Below, piece after piece: positions 56,043 through 64,000 of a DNA stretch of 64,000 nt. Within the stretch, counting starts at the first letter, position 1, and every line of letters begins with the position of its first letter. The DNA is from Acidovorax radicis N35 (GTDB taxonomy: Bacteria; Pseudomonadota; Gammaproteobacteria; Burkholderiales; Burkholderiaceae_C), in contig NZ_AFBG01000024.1 in assembly GCF_000204195.1 (NCBI RefSeq), forward strand, positions 62,001 to 126,000, in the 5' to 3' direction. The position numbers and the translations under genes are program-made. The notes beneath the pieces were generated by a model. That model was not told the DNA's origin. It saw only the letters and a program-made list of their open reading frames with translations, and made no database searches.

Positions 56043-56198
56043 CAGGCCACCGCCTTATCGCAGCACACACCACTCCACACCTCGGCACCACGGCCGCCAG
56101 GGATCATTTTTTTCATGCATTCACCTCGTCAGACAGATTGGGCGCAGCACCAAGAACCGGTTCCAAGGCACTGCAGCGACGCACGGAAACGATCCGCA

Positions 56199-56228
56199 CC
56201 TTTATGATTGCAGCCGTCATCATAAAGG
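56199..56228. promoter_or_regulatory. TetR operator between fabF and TetR gene
   Basis: CCTTTATGAT (56199-56208) and ATCATAAAGG (56219-56228) are a perfect 10-bp inverted repeat with a 10-bp centre, upstream of the TetR gene. Confidence 0.65.
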
Positions 56229-56271
56229 CATCACCACTTTTTGCGTACGGTCGCAATCAATAAGAGGCAGC

Positions 56272-56880
56272 ATGAAGGTTTCCAAAGCACAGGCCGCAGA
56301 GAACCGGCAGGGCATCCTCGACGCGGCCTCCCGCCTGTACCGCGAGCGGGGGCTGACCGGCGTGGGCGTGGCCGACATCACGCGCGACGCGGGGCTCACC
56401 CATGGCGGGCTGTACCGGCATTTCGCGTCGAAAGACGCGCTGGTGCAAGAGGCCTGTGCGCGGGCGTTCGACTGGTCCATCGCCCCGCTGGACGGAGCCA
56501 CCCCGAACACCACCATCGGCGAGCGCATCAAGAGCTACCTCTCGCCCCAGCACCGCGACTCGCCGGGCACGGGTTGCCCGGCCGCCGCGCTGGCGGTGGA
56601 TGCCGCCCGGGCCGGCAGCGAGCTGTCAGAAGTGTTTGCCCAGGGCATCGAGCGCAACATCGGGCGTTTTGCGCAGTTGCTGACAGACAGCAGCGCCCCT
56701 ATACCGCCAGAAGACCGAGCGCGCGCCATGCAAGTCCTGGCCACCATGGTCGGCGGGCTGGTGCTGGCCCGCGCCACTGCGGCGGCGCGGCCGGCGTTGT
56801 CCGATGAAATACTGACGACGCTGCAGGCCCAGTTGATCGGGCTGTTGGGCGAAGCGCCGCACCAAGGCCTCGAAGGTTGA
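56272..56880 (+). CDS. TetR-family transcriptional regulator
   Basis: 202 residues, ATG after AAGAGG. HTH near 30-50 (GVADITRDAGLTHGGLYRHF in parts: the recognition helix has GLTHGGLYRHF). The ligand domain has a Cys/Pro motif TGCPAAALAVD near 98. Divergent from fabF with a palindromic operator between. Ligand probably an acyl compound; inference. Confidence 0.88.
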   Translation: MKVSKAQAAENRQGILDAASRLYRERGLTGVGVADITRDAGLTHGGLYRHFASKDALVQEACARAFDWSIAPLDGATPNTTIGERIKSYLSPQHRDSPGTGCPAAALAVDAARAGSELSEVFAQGIERNIGRFAQLLTDSSAPIPPEDRARAMQVLATMVGGLVLARATAAARPALSDEILTTLQAQLIGLLGEAPHQGLEG

Positions 56881-56918
56881 GCCCCTTGAGGCGCTGGCGC
56901 TGCACGTGTCGCATGTAC

Positions 56919-56985
56919 AAACGCTATCAAAAAAAGAGCTGCTAGCGCTTGATGATCAAGCGCTAGCAGCTCTTTGAAGCTCTAT
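56919..56985. repeat. Dispersed repeat, copy 5, with a perfect 21-bp hairpin
   Basis: A perfect stem of 21 bp (56933-56953 with 56955-56975, one-base centre) whose arm is AAGAGCTGCTAGCGCTTGAT. It is flanked by GCTATCAAAAAA and GAAGCTCTATTGC. It lies after the TetR gene and could end transcripts from both sides. Confidence 0.8.
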
Positions 56986-57042
56986 TGCACACCGGAACCG
57001 AGGCGAGGTCAGCCCCCCCTTTCCCGGATCAGGCCAGCGCCC

Positions 57043-57420
57043 TCAGGCGCAGCAGGCGTCGCCCCACGCGGGAGCCCCGTTGCCAACGGACGCACGGCGC
57101 CACCACGATGCAGGGCGGGCACTGGCAGCCTCGCCGCGCACCCAGCGGTACTGCAGGCGGCGGCCATTCAGGGGCTCGACCACCACCGATTGGCCTGCGG
57201 CCACGGGCAGCGACTGCCCGGCGCACAGGAACACATCGCTGCTGTCGCCCAGGCCCTTGCCCAGCGTGACCCAGGCTTGGCCTTCGGCGATGCGCAAGGT
57301 CATCGCAGCCTTGGGGGCCAGGCTGACCGCGGCGCCAGCGGCCACCGTGCCAGTGCCACCCGCTGCCGCACCCACAGCGCGGGAAGATGAAAACAGATGA
57401 AGAGCGTGAGAGGTTGTCAT
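57043..57420 (-). CDS. DUF2917 family protein
   Basis: 125 residues from an ATG after CGGAGA. DUF2917 segments are LRIAEGQAWVTLGKGLGDSSD near 43 (in two parts) and PVAAGQSVVVEPLNG near 75. The C-terminus has Trp and Cys at the end (WGDACCA). Paired with another DUF2917 gene upstream. Function unknown. Confidence 0.8.
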   Translation of the reverse strand: MTTSHALHLFSSSRAVGAAAGGTGTVAAGAAVSLAPKAAMTLRIAEGQAWVTLGKGLGDSSDVFLCAGQSLPVAAGQSVVVEPLNGRRLQYRWVRGEAASARPASWWRRASVGNGAPAWGDACCA

Positions 57421-57525
57421 GGTTTTCTCCGGGTTAACCCTAGTAAGACCGTATGGTGCGCGGCTTGCAGAACAACGTCCAATGAAAAGCATGGCACCTA
57501 TTGATGCTTTTCCTGCATATACGTT

Positions 57526-58065
57526 TCAAGCGGGCTTGCGCTGTAGCGGTGCTGCTATCCGATGCAGAGCAAACCGGGCCAGACCTGCGGCAAAGCGCCC
57601 GCCCGCGCCCGCCACATCCGCCAGCGCGGCACCCAGGGCACGCCCGCCTTGGCCCAGTGCATGCACCAGGTCGCGCAGCGGCTGCACCACACCACATTCC
57701 CAGTCGCGGGCAGCCAGGCTGGCGGACTGCGCCGTGGCGGGCGCCACCACGCTGTCCCAACGGAAAGCCACGGCATCGGCGTGCCCCGAGGGGTTCCAGG
57801 CTTCCATCACCACATGCTGGCCCGGTGCGATGACCAACCGGTCACCCGCCCGCAGCACGTGGTCTGCCGCCGCACCCGGAAAATCCGCCAGAGACCCGCT
57901 CAGGGTGAGCCAGACCTGCCCCTGCGCAATCTGCAACACACCATGGGTGTGCGGGCGCAGCGACAAAGCCTTGCCTGTGGTCAGTTTCCAGCAACCGGCC
58001 GCAGGACGGCCAGCCAGGCTGGCTTGCACGGATTGTTGCGATTCCAGATCGTTGCGGGGGGACAT
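57526..58065 (-). CDS. DUF2917 family protein, longer
   Basis: 179 residues, ATG after AAGGAG. DUF2917 core: GVLQIAQGQVWLTLSG near 43 and APGQHVVMEAWN near 79, with a C-terminal Ala/Leu helix region of about 60 residues. Divergent from a LysR gene, a typical arrangement for DUF2917 genes. Confidence 0.82.
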   Translation of the reverse strand: MSPRNDLESQQSVQASLAGRPAAGCWKLTTGKALSLRPHTHGVLQIAQGQVWLTLSGSLADFPGAAADHVLRAGDRLVIAPGQHVVMEAWNPSGHADAVAFRWDSVVAPATAQSASLAARDWECGVVQPLRDLVHALGQGGRALGAALADVAGAGGRFAAGLARFALHRIAAPLQRKPA

Positions 58066-58156
58066 GGCAGGCTCCTTAGAGGACATCAAACAGGTGTTGC
58101 GATGACTGGATAGTGCGCTTCAGGCCGTTCCCAGTCCAATGAAAACGCGGTACGCT

Positions 58157-58179
58157 ATTCATTCCATCAACGCATGAAT
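58157..58179. promoter_or_regulatory. LysR-type T-N11-A box between DUF2917 and LysR gene
   Basis: ATTCAT (58157-58162) and ATGAAT (58174-58179) are inverted with 11 bp between, the classical LysR geometry. It lies 19 bp upstream of the LysR start. Confidence 0.6.
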
Positions 58180-58198
58180 CGTTTCCAGGACCCCTGCC

Positions 58199-59200
58199 AT
58201 GGCCTCCGCCGAATATTCCCCCGCCGTCCTTCGCAGCCGCCCCGTGGCCATGGGCCACTGGCGCGCCTTTCTGGCGGTGGCCAAACACCTCAACTTCCGA
58301 GCAGCAGCCGATGAACTGGCGCTCACCCAGTCGGCAGTGAGCCGACAGATCCAGTCATTGGAAGAAGAAGTGGGTGTGGCGCTGTTCCTGCGCCACACGC
58401 GGGCGGTGGAGCTGACCAGCGCCGGTGCGCAGCTGCAGCGTGTCGTAGCCCCCGCGCTGGAGCGCATGGACGCCGCCGTGCGCCTGGTGCGGCAAACAGC
58501 CGGACGGCGCAGCGTGGCCATCACCACCTGGGCCAGCTTCGCATCGATGTGGCTGATTCCGCGCATGGAGGAGTTCCAGCGCGACAACCCGGGCATCGAC
58601 ATCCGCATTGATGCGAGCGACGTGCCGGTGGACCTGGAAACCTCGGACGTCGACCTGGCCCTGCGCTACACCCTGCCGGGCGCGGGCACGCAGGGTGCGC
58701 AGCGCCTGTTTGGCGAGCAGCTGGCAGTGGTGGCAAGCCCCTGGCTGCTCAAAAGCGGCAAGCCGCTGCGCACGCCGGCCGATGTGGCCCAGTTCACCTT
58801 GATCGAAGCAGGTGACGCGCACCGCAGCATGCACCTGGAATGGCTGAGCTGGCGCCGCTGGTTTGATACCTGCGACCTGACCAAGCTGCAGCCCCAGCGC
58901 TGGCTGTACTTCAACTATGCCCACCAGATCGTGCAGGCCGCCCTGGCCGGCCAAGGCTTGGCGCTGGCGCGCATGCCGCTGATTGCCGATGCACTGGCCT
59001 CCGGCGACTTGGTGGAGGTATTGCCCGGCTACCGCATTGATTCACCCTTGGCTTACTGGCTGATGGTGGGCCCACGCAGTGGCAACCGGCCGGAGATCAA
59101 GGCGTTTTGTGCCTGGCTGCAAATCCAGGCGCAGGCCACACGCGAGGCCATTGGGGATGTGCCGGACCCGGATCTGAATGACAACCTGGACGGGGCATGA
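58199..59200 (+). CDS. LysR-family transcriptional regulator (GcvA-like)
   Basis: 333 residues; HTH VAKHLNFRAAADELALTQSAVSRQIQ near 27-52 (in two parts), effector domain with the GcvA-type ASFASMWLIPRMEEF and DVDLALRYTLPG segments. Divergent from the longer DUF2917 gene, and probably its activator. The C-terminus extends 20 residues beyond typical length. Confidence 0.9.
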   Translation: MASAEYSPAVLRSRPVAMGHWRAFLAVAKHLNFRAAADELALTQSAVSRQIQSLEEEVGVALFLRHTRAVELTSAGAQLQRVVAPALERMDAAVRLVRQTAGRRSVAITTWASFASMWLIPRMEEFQRDNPGIDIRIDASDVPVDLETSDVDLALRYTLPGAGTQGAQRLFGEQLAVVASPWLLKSGKPLRTPADVAQFTLIEAGDAHRSMHLEWLSWRRWFDTCDLTKLQPQRWLYFNYAHQIVQAALAGQGLALARMPLIADALASGDLVEVLPGYRIDSPLAYWLMVGPRSGNRPEIKAFCAWLQIQAQATREAIGDVPDPDLNDNLDGA

Positions 59201-59202
59201 AA

Positions 59203-59240
59203 AAAAGCGCCGGGCCTTGCGGCTTCAGCGCTTTTATTTT
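59203..59240 (+). terminator. Terminator after LysR gene
   Basis: AAAAGCGC and GCGCTTTT pair around an inner GCC/GGC stem, followed by T-rich sequence (TTTTATTTT). Confidence 0.65.
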
Positions 59241-59290
59241 GATAGCTGCCAGCGCTTATCCATAAAGCGCTAGCGGCCATTTTTACCTAT
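59237..59290. repeat. Dispersed repeat, copy 6
   Basis: GATAGCTGCCAGCGCTTATCC with AAAGCGCTAGCGGCCATTTTT: arms pair imperfectly as in the other copies. Between the convergent LysR and tyrS genes. Confidence 0.75.
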
Positions 59291-59292
59291 AT

Positions 59293-60525
59293 TCAGGCCA
59301 AGGTCACCCGGGCGAACTTGCGCTTGCCCACTTGCACCACGTAGGTGCCCGCATCGAGCTTCAGGCCCTTGTCGCTGACCACGCTGCCATCCACGCGCAC
59401 GCCGCCGCCGTCGATCAGGCGGTTGGCCTCGCTGCCGGACGGGGCCAGGTTGGCCTGCTTGAGCAAGGCACCGATGCCCAGCGGCGCACCCGACAGGGAC
59501 ACTTCGGGAATCTCATCGGGCACACCGCCCTTGCTGCGGTTGATGAAATCCTGCTCGGCCGCATCGGCCGCCGCGGCGCTATGGAAGCGCGCGGTGATTT
59601 CCTTGGCCAGCATGACCTTCGCGTCCTTGGGGTTGCGCCCGCCCGCAACCTCGGCCTTGAGCGCGGCGATCTCGGCCAGGCTCTTGAACGACAGCAGTGT
59701 GTACCAGTCCCACATCAGCGTGTCGCTGATCGACAGCACCTTGGAGAACATGGTGTTGGGCTCTTCGGCGATGCCGATGTAGTTGTTCTTGGACTTGGAC
59801 ATCTTGTCCACGCCGTCCAGGCCCACCAGCAGCGGCATGGTGAGCACGCACTGCGGTTCCTGGCCGTATTCCTGCTGCAGGTGGCGGCCCATGAGCAGGT
59901 TGAACTTCTGGTCGGTACCGCCCAGCTCCAGGTCGCTTTTCAGGGCCACCGAGTCGTAGCCCTGCATCAGCGGGTACAGAAACTCGTGCACCGCGATGGA
60001 CTGGCCGGTGGTGAAGCGCTTGTGGAAATCGTCGCGCTCCATCATGCGCGCCACGGTGTACCGGGAGGCGAGCTGGATCATGCCGCTCGCGCCCAGGGGC
60101 TCGCTCCACTCGCTGTTGTAGCGGATCTCTGTCTTGGCCGGGTCCAGGACCATGCTGGCCTGCTTGTAGTAAGTCTCGGCGTTCACCTTGATCTGCTCGG
60201 GCGTAAGCGGCGGGCGCGTGCTGTTGCGGCCCGAGGGGTCGCCGATCAGGCTGGTGAAATCCCCGATCAGGAAAATCACCTGGTGGCCCAGATCTTGCAG
60301 TTGCCGCATCTTGTTCAGCACCACCGTGTGGCCGATGTGGATGTCGGGTGCCGTGGGGTCCAGCCCCAGTTTGATGCGCAGCGGCTGGCCTGTGGCCTCC
60401 GAGCGCGCCAGCTTCTTGACCCATTCGTCCTGCGGCAGCAGCTCTTGCACGCCGCGCAGCGAGATTTCGAGGGCCTGTCTTACACCATCAGAGACCGGGG
60501 TTGTTGTAACAGCAGATTGATTCAT
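59293..60525 (-). CDS. tyrS: Tyrosyl-tRNA synthetase
   Basis: 410 residues, class Ic. HIGH motif HIGH at 63-66 ([12 protein letters not shown]), KMSKS motif near 243 ([11 protein letters not shown]), C-terminal S4 RNA-binding domain ([14 protein letters not shown]). The bacterial TyrRS type with about 410 residues. Stand-alone gene, divergent from the M23 peptidase gene. Confidence 0.95.
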   Translation of the reverse strand: MNQSAVTTTPVSDGVRQALEISLRGVQELLPQDEWVKKLARSEATGQPLRIKLGLDPTAPDIHIGHTVVLNKMRQLQDLGHQVIFLIGDFTSLIGDPSGRNSTRPPLTPEQIKVNAETYYKQASMVLDPAKTEIRYNSEWSEPLGASGMIQLASRYTVARMMERDDFHKRFTTGQSIAVHEFLYPLMQGYDSVALKSDLELGGTDQKFNLLMGRHLQQEYGQEPQCVLTMPLLVGLDGVDKMSKSKNNYIGIAEEPNTMFSKVLSISDTLMWDWYTLLSFKSLAEIAALKAEVAGGRNPKDAKVMLAKEITARFHSAAAADAAEQDFINRSKGGVPDEIPEVSLSGAPLGIGALLKQANLAPSGSEANRLIDGGGVRVDGSVVSDKGLKLDAGTYVVQVGKRKFARVTLA

Positions 60526-60730
60526 AAGGGTTTTTTGGGATGTCTAGACAGCATGCACCGCTATACTTCAGCCCACATTGCTTGAGGCGGATTCTAGTGG
60601 GCCCGCCGTTTCGACCTGTTTTTCACCATTCTGTCGAATGGCTGCAGCCTGACAGTCTGTGCTCCTGGCCTCGCCCCGTCTTCGCACCGGGGGAGTTTCA
60701 GGAAATCACGTTCACCCTGGGGATAGACCA

Positions 60731-62101
60731 TTGATTCACGGCCTCACTACGGTCCGCACCGCCAGCACCGCTTTGCTTGACCGGCTGTCCAGCACGCTCC
60801 AACAACATCCCAAACGCATTACCGCCGCCGTTGCAGCCATCCTGCTGACGGGCGGCGGCGGTGCATTCGCCGTGGCGTCCTTTGCGCCCGACCCGGCCGA
60901 ACTGCCGGTGCGCATGGTGAGCTACCCCGTCGAATCGCTGGCGGAGAACCTCGTACTGGGCGAGCTTGACGCCCCCGGCTTCTCGCTGTTCCGCTCCGAG
61001 CAGGTGCGCAGCAGCGACACCCCCGAATCGCTGCTGCAGCGCATGGGCGTGGCCGACCCGGCTGCCGCCGCCTTCATGCGTGGTGACACTCCTGTGCGAC
61101 AAAACGTGCTCGGCCGCACCGGCCGTGTCGTTTCGGCCGAGACCACCGACGACCACCGTCTGGTCCGCATGACCGTGCGTTGGGTGCCGGACGACAGCGG
61201 CAACTTCCGCCGCCTCATCGTGGAACGCAAGGGCGACAACAAATTCACCTCGCGCATCGAGACCGCCAAGATGACGGCCAGCAGCCGGCTGTCGGGCGGC
61301 GTCATCAACAGCTCGCTGTTTGCCGCAACCGATGCGTCCAACATCCCCGACGGCGTCGCGGTGCAGATGGCCGAACTGTTCTCGGGCAACATCGACTTTC
61401 GCCGCTCGCTGCGCAAGGGCGACCGCTTCTCGGTGGTGTACGAAACCCTGGAAGCCGACGGGGAACCCCTCTCGAGCGGCCGCGTGCTGAGCGCCGAGTT
61501 CGTCAACAACGGCAAGACCCACCAAGCCATCTGGTTCCAGGAGCCCAATGCCGCCAAGGGCGCCTACTACACGCTGGACGGCGAGAGCATGCGCCGCGCC
61601 TACCTCACCTCACCGGTCGAGTTCTCGCGGGTGACCAGTGGCTTCAAGATGCGCCTGCACCCCATCCTGCAAACCTGGCGCGCCCACCTGGGCACCGACT
61701 TCGCAGCCCCCACCGGCACCGCAGTGCGCACCGTGGGCGATGGCGTGGTGGAGTTTGCGGGCGTGCAGAACGGCTTTGGCAATGTGGTCTTCGTGAAGCA
61801 CCGCAACCAGCACGTCACCGTCTATGCCCACCTGAGCCGCATCGATGTGCGCCAGGGGCAGTCGGTGGAACAAGGCCAGACCCTGGGCGCCGTGGGCGCC
61901 ACGGGCTGGGCCACCGGCCCGCACCTGCATTTCGAGTTCCGCGTGAACGGGGTGCACCAGGACCCGCAGACCATCGTGGCCCAGAGCGAGGCAGCCGCCC
62001 CGGTGTCGGCGGCTTCGCGCCCTGTATTTGATCGCCTTGCGGCCAGCATGCGCATCCAGTTGTCTGCCGCCGCACTGATCGAGCAGGCCAGCGCAGATTG
62101 A
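60731..62101 (+). CDS. M23 family peptidoglycan peptidase with membrane anchor
   Basis: 456 residues from a TTG (MIHGLTTVRTAST), preceded by GGGGAT; an ATG start at 60659 is possible but has no ribosome site. One membrane helix near 38-56 (TAAVAAILLTGGGGAFAVA). Regulatory middle domain, then LytM/M23 catalytic residues: HLGTDFAAPTG (H-x3-D) near 323 and HLHFEFRVNG near 398. It cuts peptidoglycan cross-links in the periplasm. Downstream is anmK, a peptidoglycan recycling gene. Confidence 0.9.
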   Translation: MIHGLTTVRTASTALLDRLSSTLQQHPKRITAAVAAILLTGGGGAFAVASFAPDPAELPVRMVSYPVESLAENLVLGELDAPGFSLFRSEQVRSSDTPESLLQRMGVADPAAAAFMRGDTPVRQNVLGRTGRVVSAETTDDHRLVRMTVRWVPDDSGNFRRLIVERKGDNKFTSRIETAKMTASSRLSGGVINSSLFAATDASNIPDGVAVQMAELFSGNIDFRRSLRKGDRFSVVYETLEADGEPLSSGRVLSAEFVNNGKTHQAIWFQEPNAAKGAYYTLDGESMRRAYLTSPVEFSRVTSGFKMRLHPILQTWRAHLGTDFAAPTGTAVRTVGDGVVEFAGVQNGFGNVVFVKHRNQHVTVYAHLSRIDVRQGQSVEQGQTLGAVGATGWATGPHLHFEFRVNGVHQDPQTIVAQSEAAAPVSAASRPVFDRLAASMRIQLSAAALIEQASAD

Positions 62102-62103
62102 TG

Positions 62104-62230
62104 TGAAGCCCCCCCTGAGTCGCTTCGCGCCTTTCCCCCACGGGGGGACGCCGCCAGCGCACGCAAGCGAAGCGCCGCATACGCGGCGCGGCGGCCCTTG
62201 CGCGGCGGCCGCTGACCTTCGCTGCGCCAG
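62104..62230. repeat. GC-rich dispersed intergenic element, copy C
   Basis: CCCCCTGAGTCGCTTCGCGCCTTTCCCCCAC (in parts) and GGGGGGACGCCGCC resemble the element at 51.8 kb in reverse. Several GCGCCGC hairpins follow. Confidence 0.55.
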
Positions 62231-62299
62231 TTGCAAAGGCCTTGGCGCCTCTGGACGCGGGGCATTCCAGTCCACGCCTTCACAGTCCACACGGCTCCT

Positions 62300-63415
62300 G
62301 TGAGCGCATCCGAGTTGTACATCGGCCTGATGTCGGGCACCTCGCTCGACGGGATCGACGGGGTGCTGGCCGATTTTTCCGGCCCGCACTGCGTCGTCAC
62401 CCACCATGCCAGCGCGCCCTTCGCGCCCGAGTTGCGGGCCGAACTGATGGCCCTCAACACCTCTGGCACCGACGAACTGCACCGCGCCGCGCTGGCGGGC
62501 AACGCCCTGTCACAGGCCTACGCGCAGGTGGTGCAGACGCTGCTCGAACAAAGCGGCCGGCCTGCCACGTCCATCCGCGCCATCGGCGCCCACGGACAGA
62601 CGGTGCGCCACCGTCCCCAGGAATTCGATGGCACAGGCTACACGCTACAACTGGGCAGCCCCGCCCTGCTCGCGGAACGCACGGGCATCACCGTGGTCGC
62701 TGATTTCCGCAGCCGCGATGTGGCTGCGGGCGGGCAAGGTGCGCCCCTGGTACCTGCGTTCCACCAGGGCGTGTTCGGTCGTGCGGACGAGACCGTGCTC
62801 GTGCTCAACATCGGCGGCATCTCCAACCTCAGCGTGCTGGGCGCCGACGGCAATGTGCTGGGGTTTGACTGCGGCCCTGGCAACGCACTGATGGATGACT
62901 GGTGCCAGCGTCACACAGGCCATGCCTTTGACGCGGGGGGCGCCTGGGCGGCCAGCGGCCGGGTGCTGCCGACCTTGCTGGCCTCGCTGTTGGACGAACC
63001 TTTCTTGCGCAAACCGCCCCCCAAGAGCACGGGCCGCGATCTGTTCAACCCCCAGTGGCTCGCACACCACCTTCAGGCATTCGGAGATGCAAACCCGGTC
63101 GACGTGCAAGCAACCTTGACAGAATACACCGCTAGCGCTTGCTCCATAAGCATTAATAGCTACAAACAAGATAGCAAAATTGTGGCAGTGTGTGGGGGGG
63201 GCGCGCTCAACACGTACTTGATAGCCCGCCTGCAGGCAACCTGCCCCAGCGTGCAGGTTGCCGCCACCGATGCACTGTGCCTACCCGCCTTGCAGGTGGA
63301 AGCTGCAGCCTTTGCCTGGCTGGCCCGGCAGACGCTGCACGGATTGCCAGGCAATCTCGCCAGCGTCACAGGCGCAGCCGGCGCCCGGGTGCTGGGCGCG
63401 GTCTACCCGGCCTGA
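62300..63415 (+). CDS. anmK: Anhydro-N-acetylmuramic acid kinase
   Basis: 371 residues from a GTG (MSASELYIGLMSGTSLDGID), the family's usual length; an upstream ATG gives an extra 23 residues without a ribosome site. ASKHA fold: SGTSLDGID near 12-20, GAHGQTVRHRP near 98, IGGISNLS near 170, FDCGPGNALMD near 190. It phosphorylates and opens anhydro-MurNAc in cell-wall recycling. Residues 278-292 (TASACSISINSYKQD) are encoded by a copy of the dispersed repeat (63131-63175), in a helix before VCGGGALN. Confidence 0.92.
   Translation: MSASELYIGLMSGTSLDGIDGVLADFSGPHCVVTHHASAPFAPELRAELMALNTSGTDELHRAALAGNALSQAYAQVVQTLLEQSGRPATSIRAIGAHGQTVRHRPQEFDGTGYTLQLGSPALLAERTGITVVADFRSRDVAAGGQGAPLVPAFHQGVFGRADETVLVLNIGGISNLSVLGADGNVLGFDCGPGNALMDDWCQRHTGHAFDAGGAWAASGRVLPTLLASLLDEPFLRKPPPKSTGRDLFNPQWLAHHLQAFGDANPVDVQATLTEYTASACSISINSYKQDSKIVAVCGGGALNTYLIARLQATCPSVQVAATDALCLPALQVEAAAFAWLARQTLHGLPGNLASVTGAAGARVLGAVYPA
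63131..63175. repeat. Dispersed repeat, copy 7, inside anmK
   Basis: GCTAGCGCTTGCTCCATAAGC-ATTAATAGCTACAAACAAGATAGC lies inside the anmK coding sequence in frame. Confidence 0.7.
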
Positions 63416-63453
63416 TCGGAGCGGGGGCTGGTGGCTGCGCCCTCGAACCACAA

Positions 63454-64000
63454 TCAACCATGGTCCGTCGCATCCGCCGTGGCGGCCACCTGGCTTCTGG
63501 CGCGGTCTTGCGGTGGCAGTTGCCAGAAGATGCCCGCCGAAGCCACGGTGATGAGCCCCATGCAGGCAAACGTGGCCTGAAATGCCATCAGGGTCTGGTG
63601 GACGGCGGCAGCGTGAAAGAAGTCGGTGAACGCCACCAGCACCGCCCCGGCGGCGGCCACCCCCATGCCCATGGCCACCATCTGCACCATCGACAGCAGG
63701 CTGTTGCCGCTGCTGGCCATGGTGTGCTCCAGATCCTTCAGGGTCACGGTGTTCATGGCGGTGAACTGCAGCGAGTTCACGGCGCCAAACACTGCCAGTT
63801 GCACGATGTGCACCCACAGCGGCTGCGTGGGAGTGGCCAGGCCAAAGCTGGCCATCACCAGCCCCACAAGCAGTGTGTTGCCGACCAACACCTGCCGATA
63901 GCCAAAGCGGGTGATCAGCGGCGTGGTGAACCGCTTCATCGACATCCCGGCCACGGCCACGGGCAGCATCATCATGCCGGCGTGCAAGGGCGAATAGCCC
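63454..64000 (-). CDS. MFS transporter, C-terminal part (DHA2/MdtD-like)
   Basis: 182 codons visible; the N-terminus is beyond the window. Membrane helices and the MFS loop sequence RFGYRQVLVGNTLLVG are seen, the C-terminal six helices of an MFS transporter. The GYSPLHAGMMMLPVA segment matches the DHA2 drug transporter type. Ends ...ATADATDHG. Substrate unknown. Confidence 0.85.
   Translation of the reverse strand, partial: GYSPLHAGMMMLPVAVAGMSMKRFTTPLITRFGYRQVLVGNTLLVGLVMASFGLATPTQPLWVHIVQLAVFGAVNSLQFTAMNTVTLKDLEHTMASSGNSLLSMVQMVAMGMGVAAAGAVLVAFTDFFHAAAVHQTLMAFQATFACMGLITVASAGIFWQLPPQDRARSQVAATADATDHG

Overview
The window is GC-rich bacterial chromosome with tightly packed operons. Gene content (a complete aerobic box benzoate pathway with a BoxR regulator, a Bug-type solute receptor, AcoR/ExaC-type aldehyde oxidation, a BigR sulfide module) and family-typical dispersed repeats suggest a betaproteobacterium of the Comamonadaceae, Acidovorax-like. 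That assignment is inference from content, not a database match.

Layout. 1-2.1 kb: start of a Bug substrate-binding protein, a BKACE enzyme and a Crp/Fnr regulator. 2.2-12.7 kb: benzoate degradation, with a minus-strand arm (DUF4863, boxD, benzoate-CoA ligase, alpha/beta hydrolase) divergent from boxR-boxC-boxB-boxA; both promoter regions are dense in TGCA. 13.2-21.5 kb: a disordered small protein, a stress-type SDR, DUF779 plus aldehyde dehydrogenase divergent from a sigma-54 activator, a chemoreceptor and a flavodoxin-like protein. 21.6-32.5 kb: a D-amino-acid/peptide module: a sugar-acid kinase and RidA divergent from a five-gene peptide ABC transporter, a D-serine-dehydratase-like enzyme, an RpiR regulator and a D-aminoacylase, with matching palindromes at the two promoters. 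32.7-36.9 kb: a LexA-box gene, a DUF4148 protein, and a sulfide module (persulfide dioxygenase-like, BigR-like, split YeeE/YedE transporter, DUF599).

36.9-47.1 kb is the accessory part, visibly less GC-rich in places: GNAT, small unknown proteins, a secreted serine hydrolase, an H-NS-like protein, an exported argininosuccinate-lyase-like protein with its LysR regulator, then a block next to glmS. That block holds an Mrr-type nuclease fused to an ImmA/IrrE protease, and a tightly coupled operon (RNase H/RuvC-like protein, Hanks-type kinase, 57-residue protein) behind a LexA-like box. Between it and the glmS stop lie three 13-bp repeats closely resembling Tn7 TnsB sites, with the apparent end 25 bp after the stop codon. 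I read this as the relic of a Tn7-like element carrying defence-type cargo. This is the most promising novel region.

47-64 kb is mostly core: glmS, an Lrp/AsnC regulator, a MASE2-GGDEF cyclase, a histidine kinase, glmU, an Fnr-like regulator, a BLUF photoreceptor, fabF with a TetR regulator, two DUF2917 proteins with a LysR regulator, tyrS, an M23 peptidase, anmK and a partial MFS transporter. A palindromic repeat family occurs seven times; three copies are inside reading frames (anmK, glmU, and the Lrp C-terminus). No rRNA, tRNA or CRISPR array was recognised.
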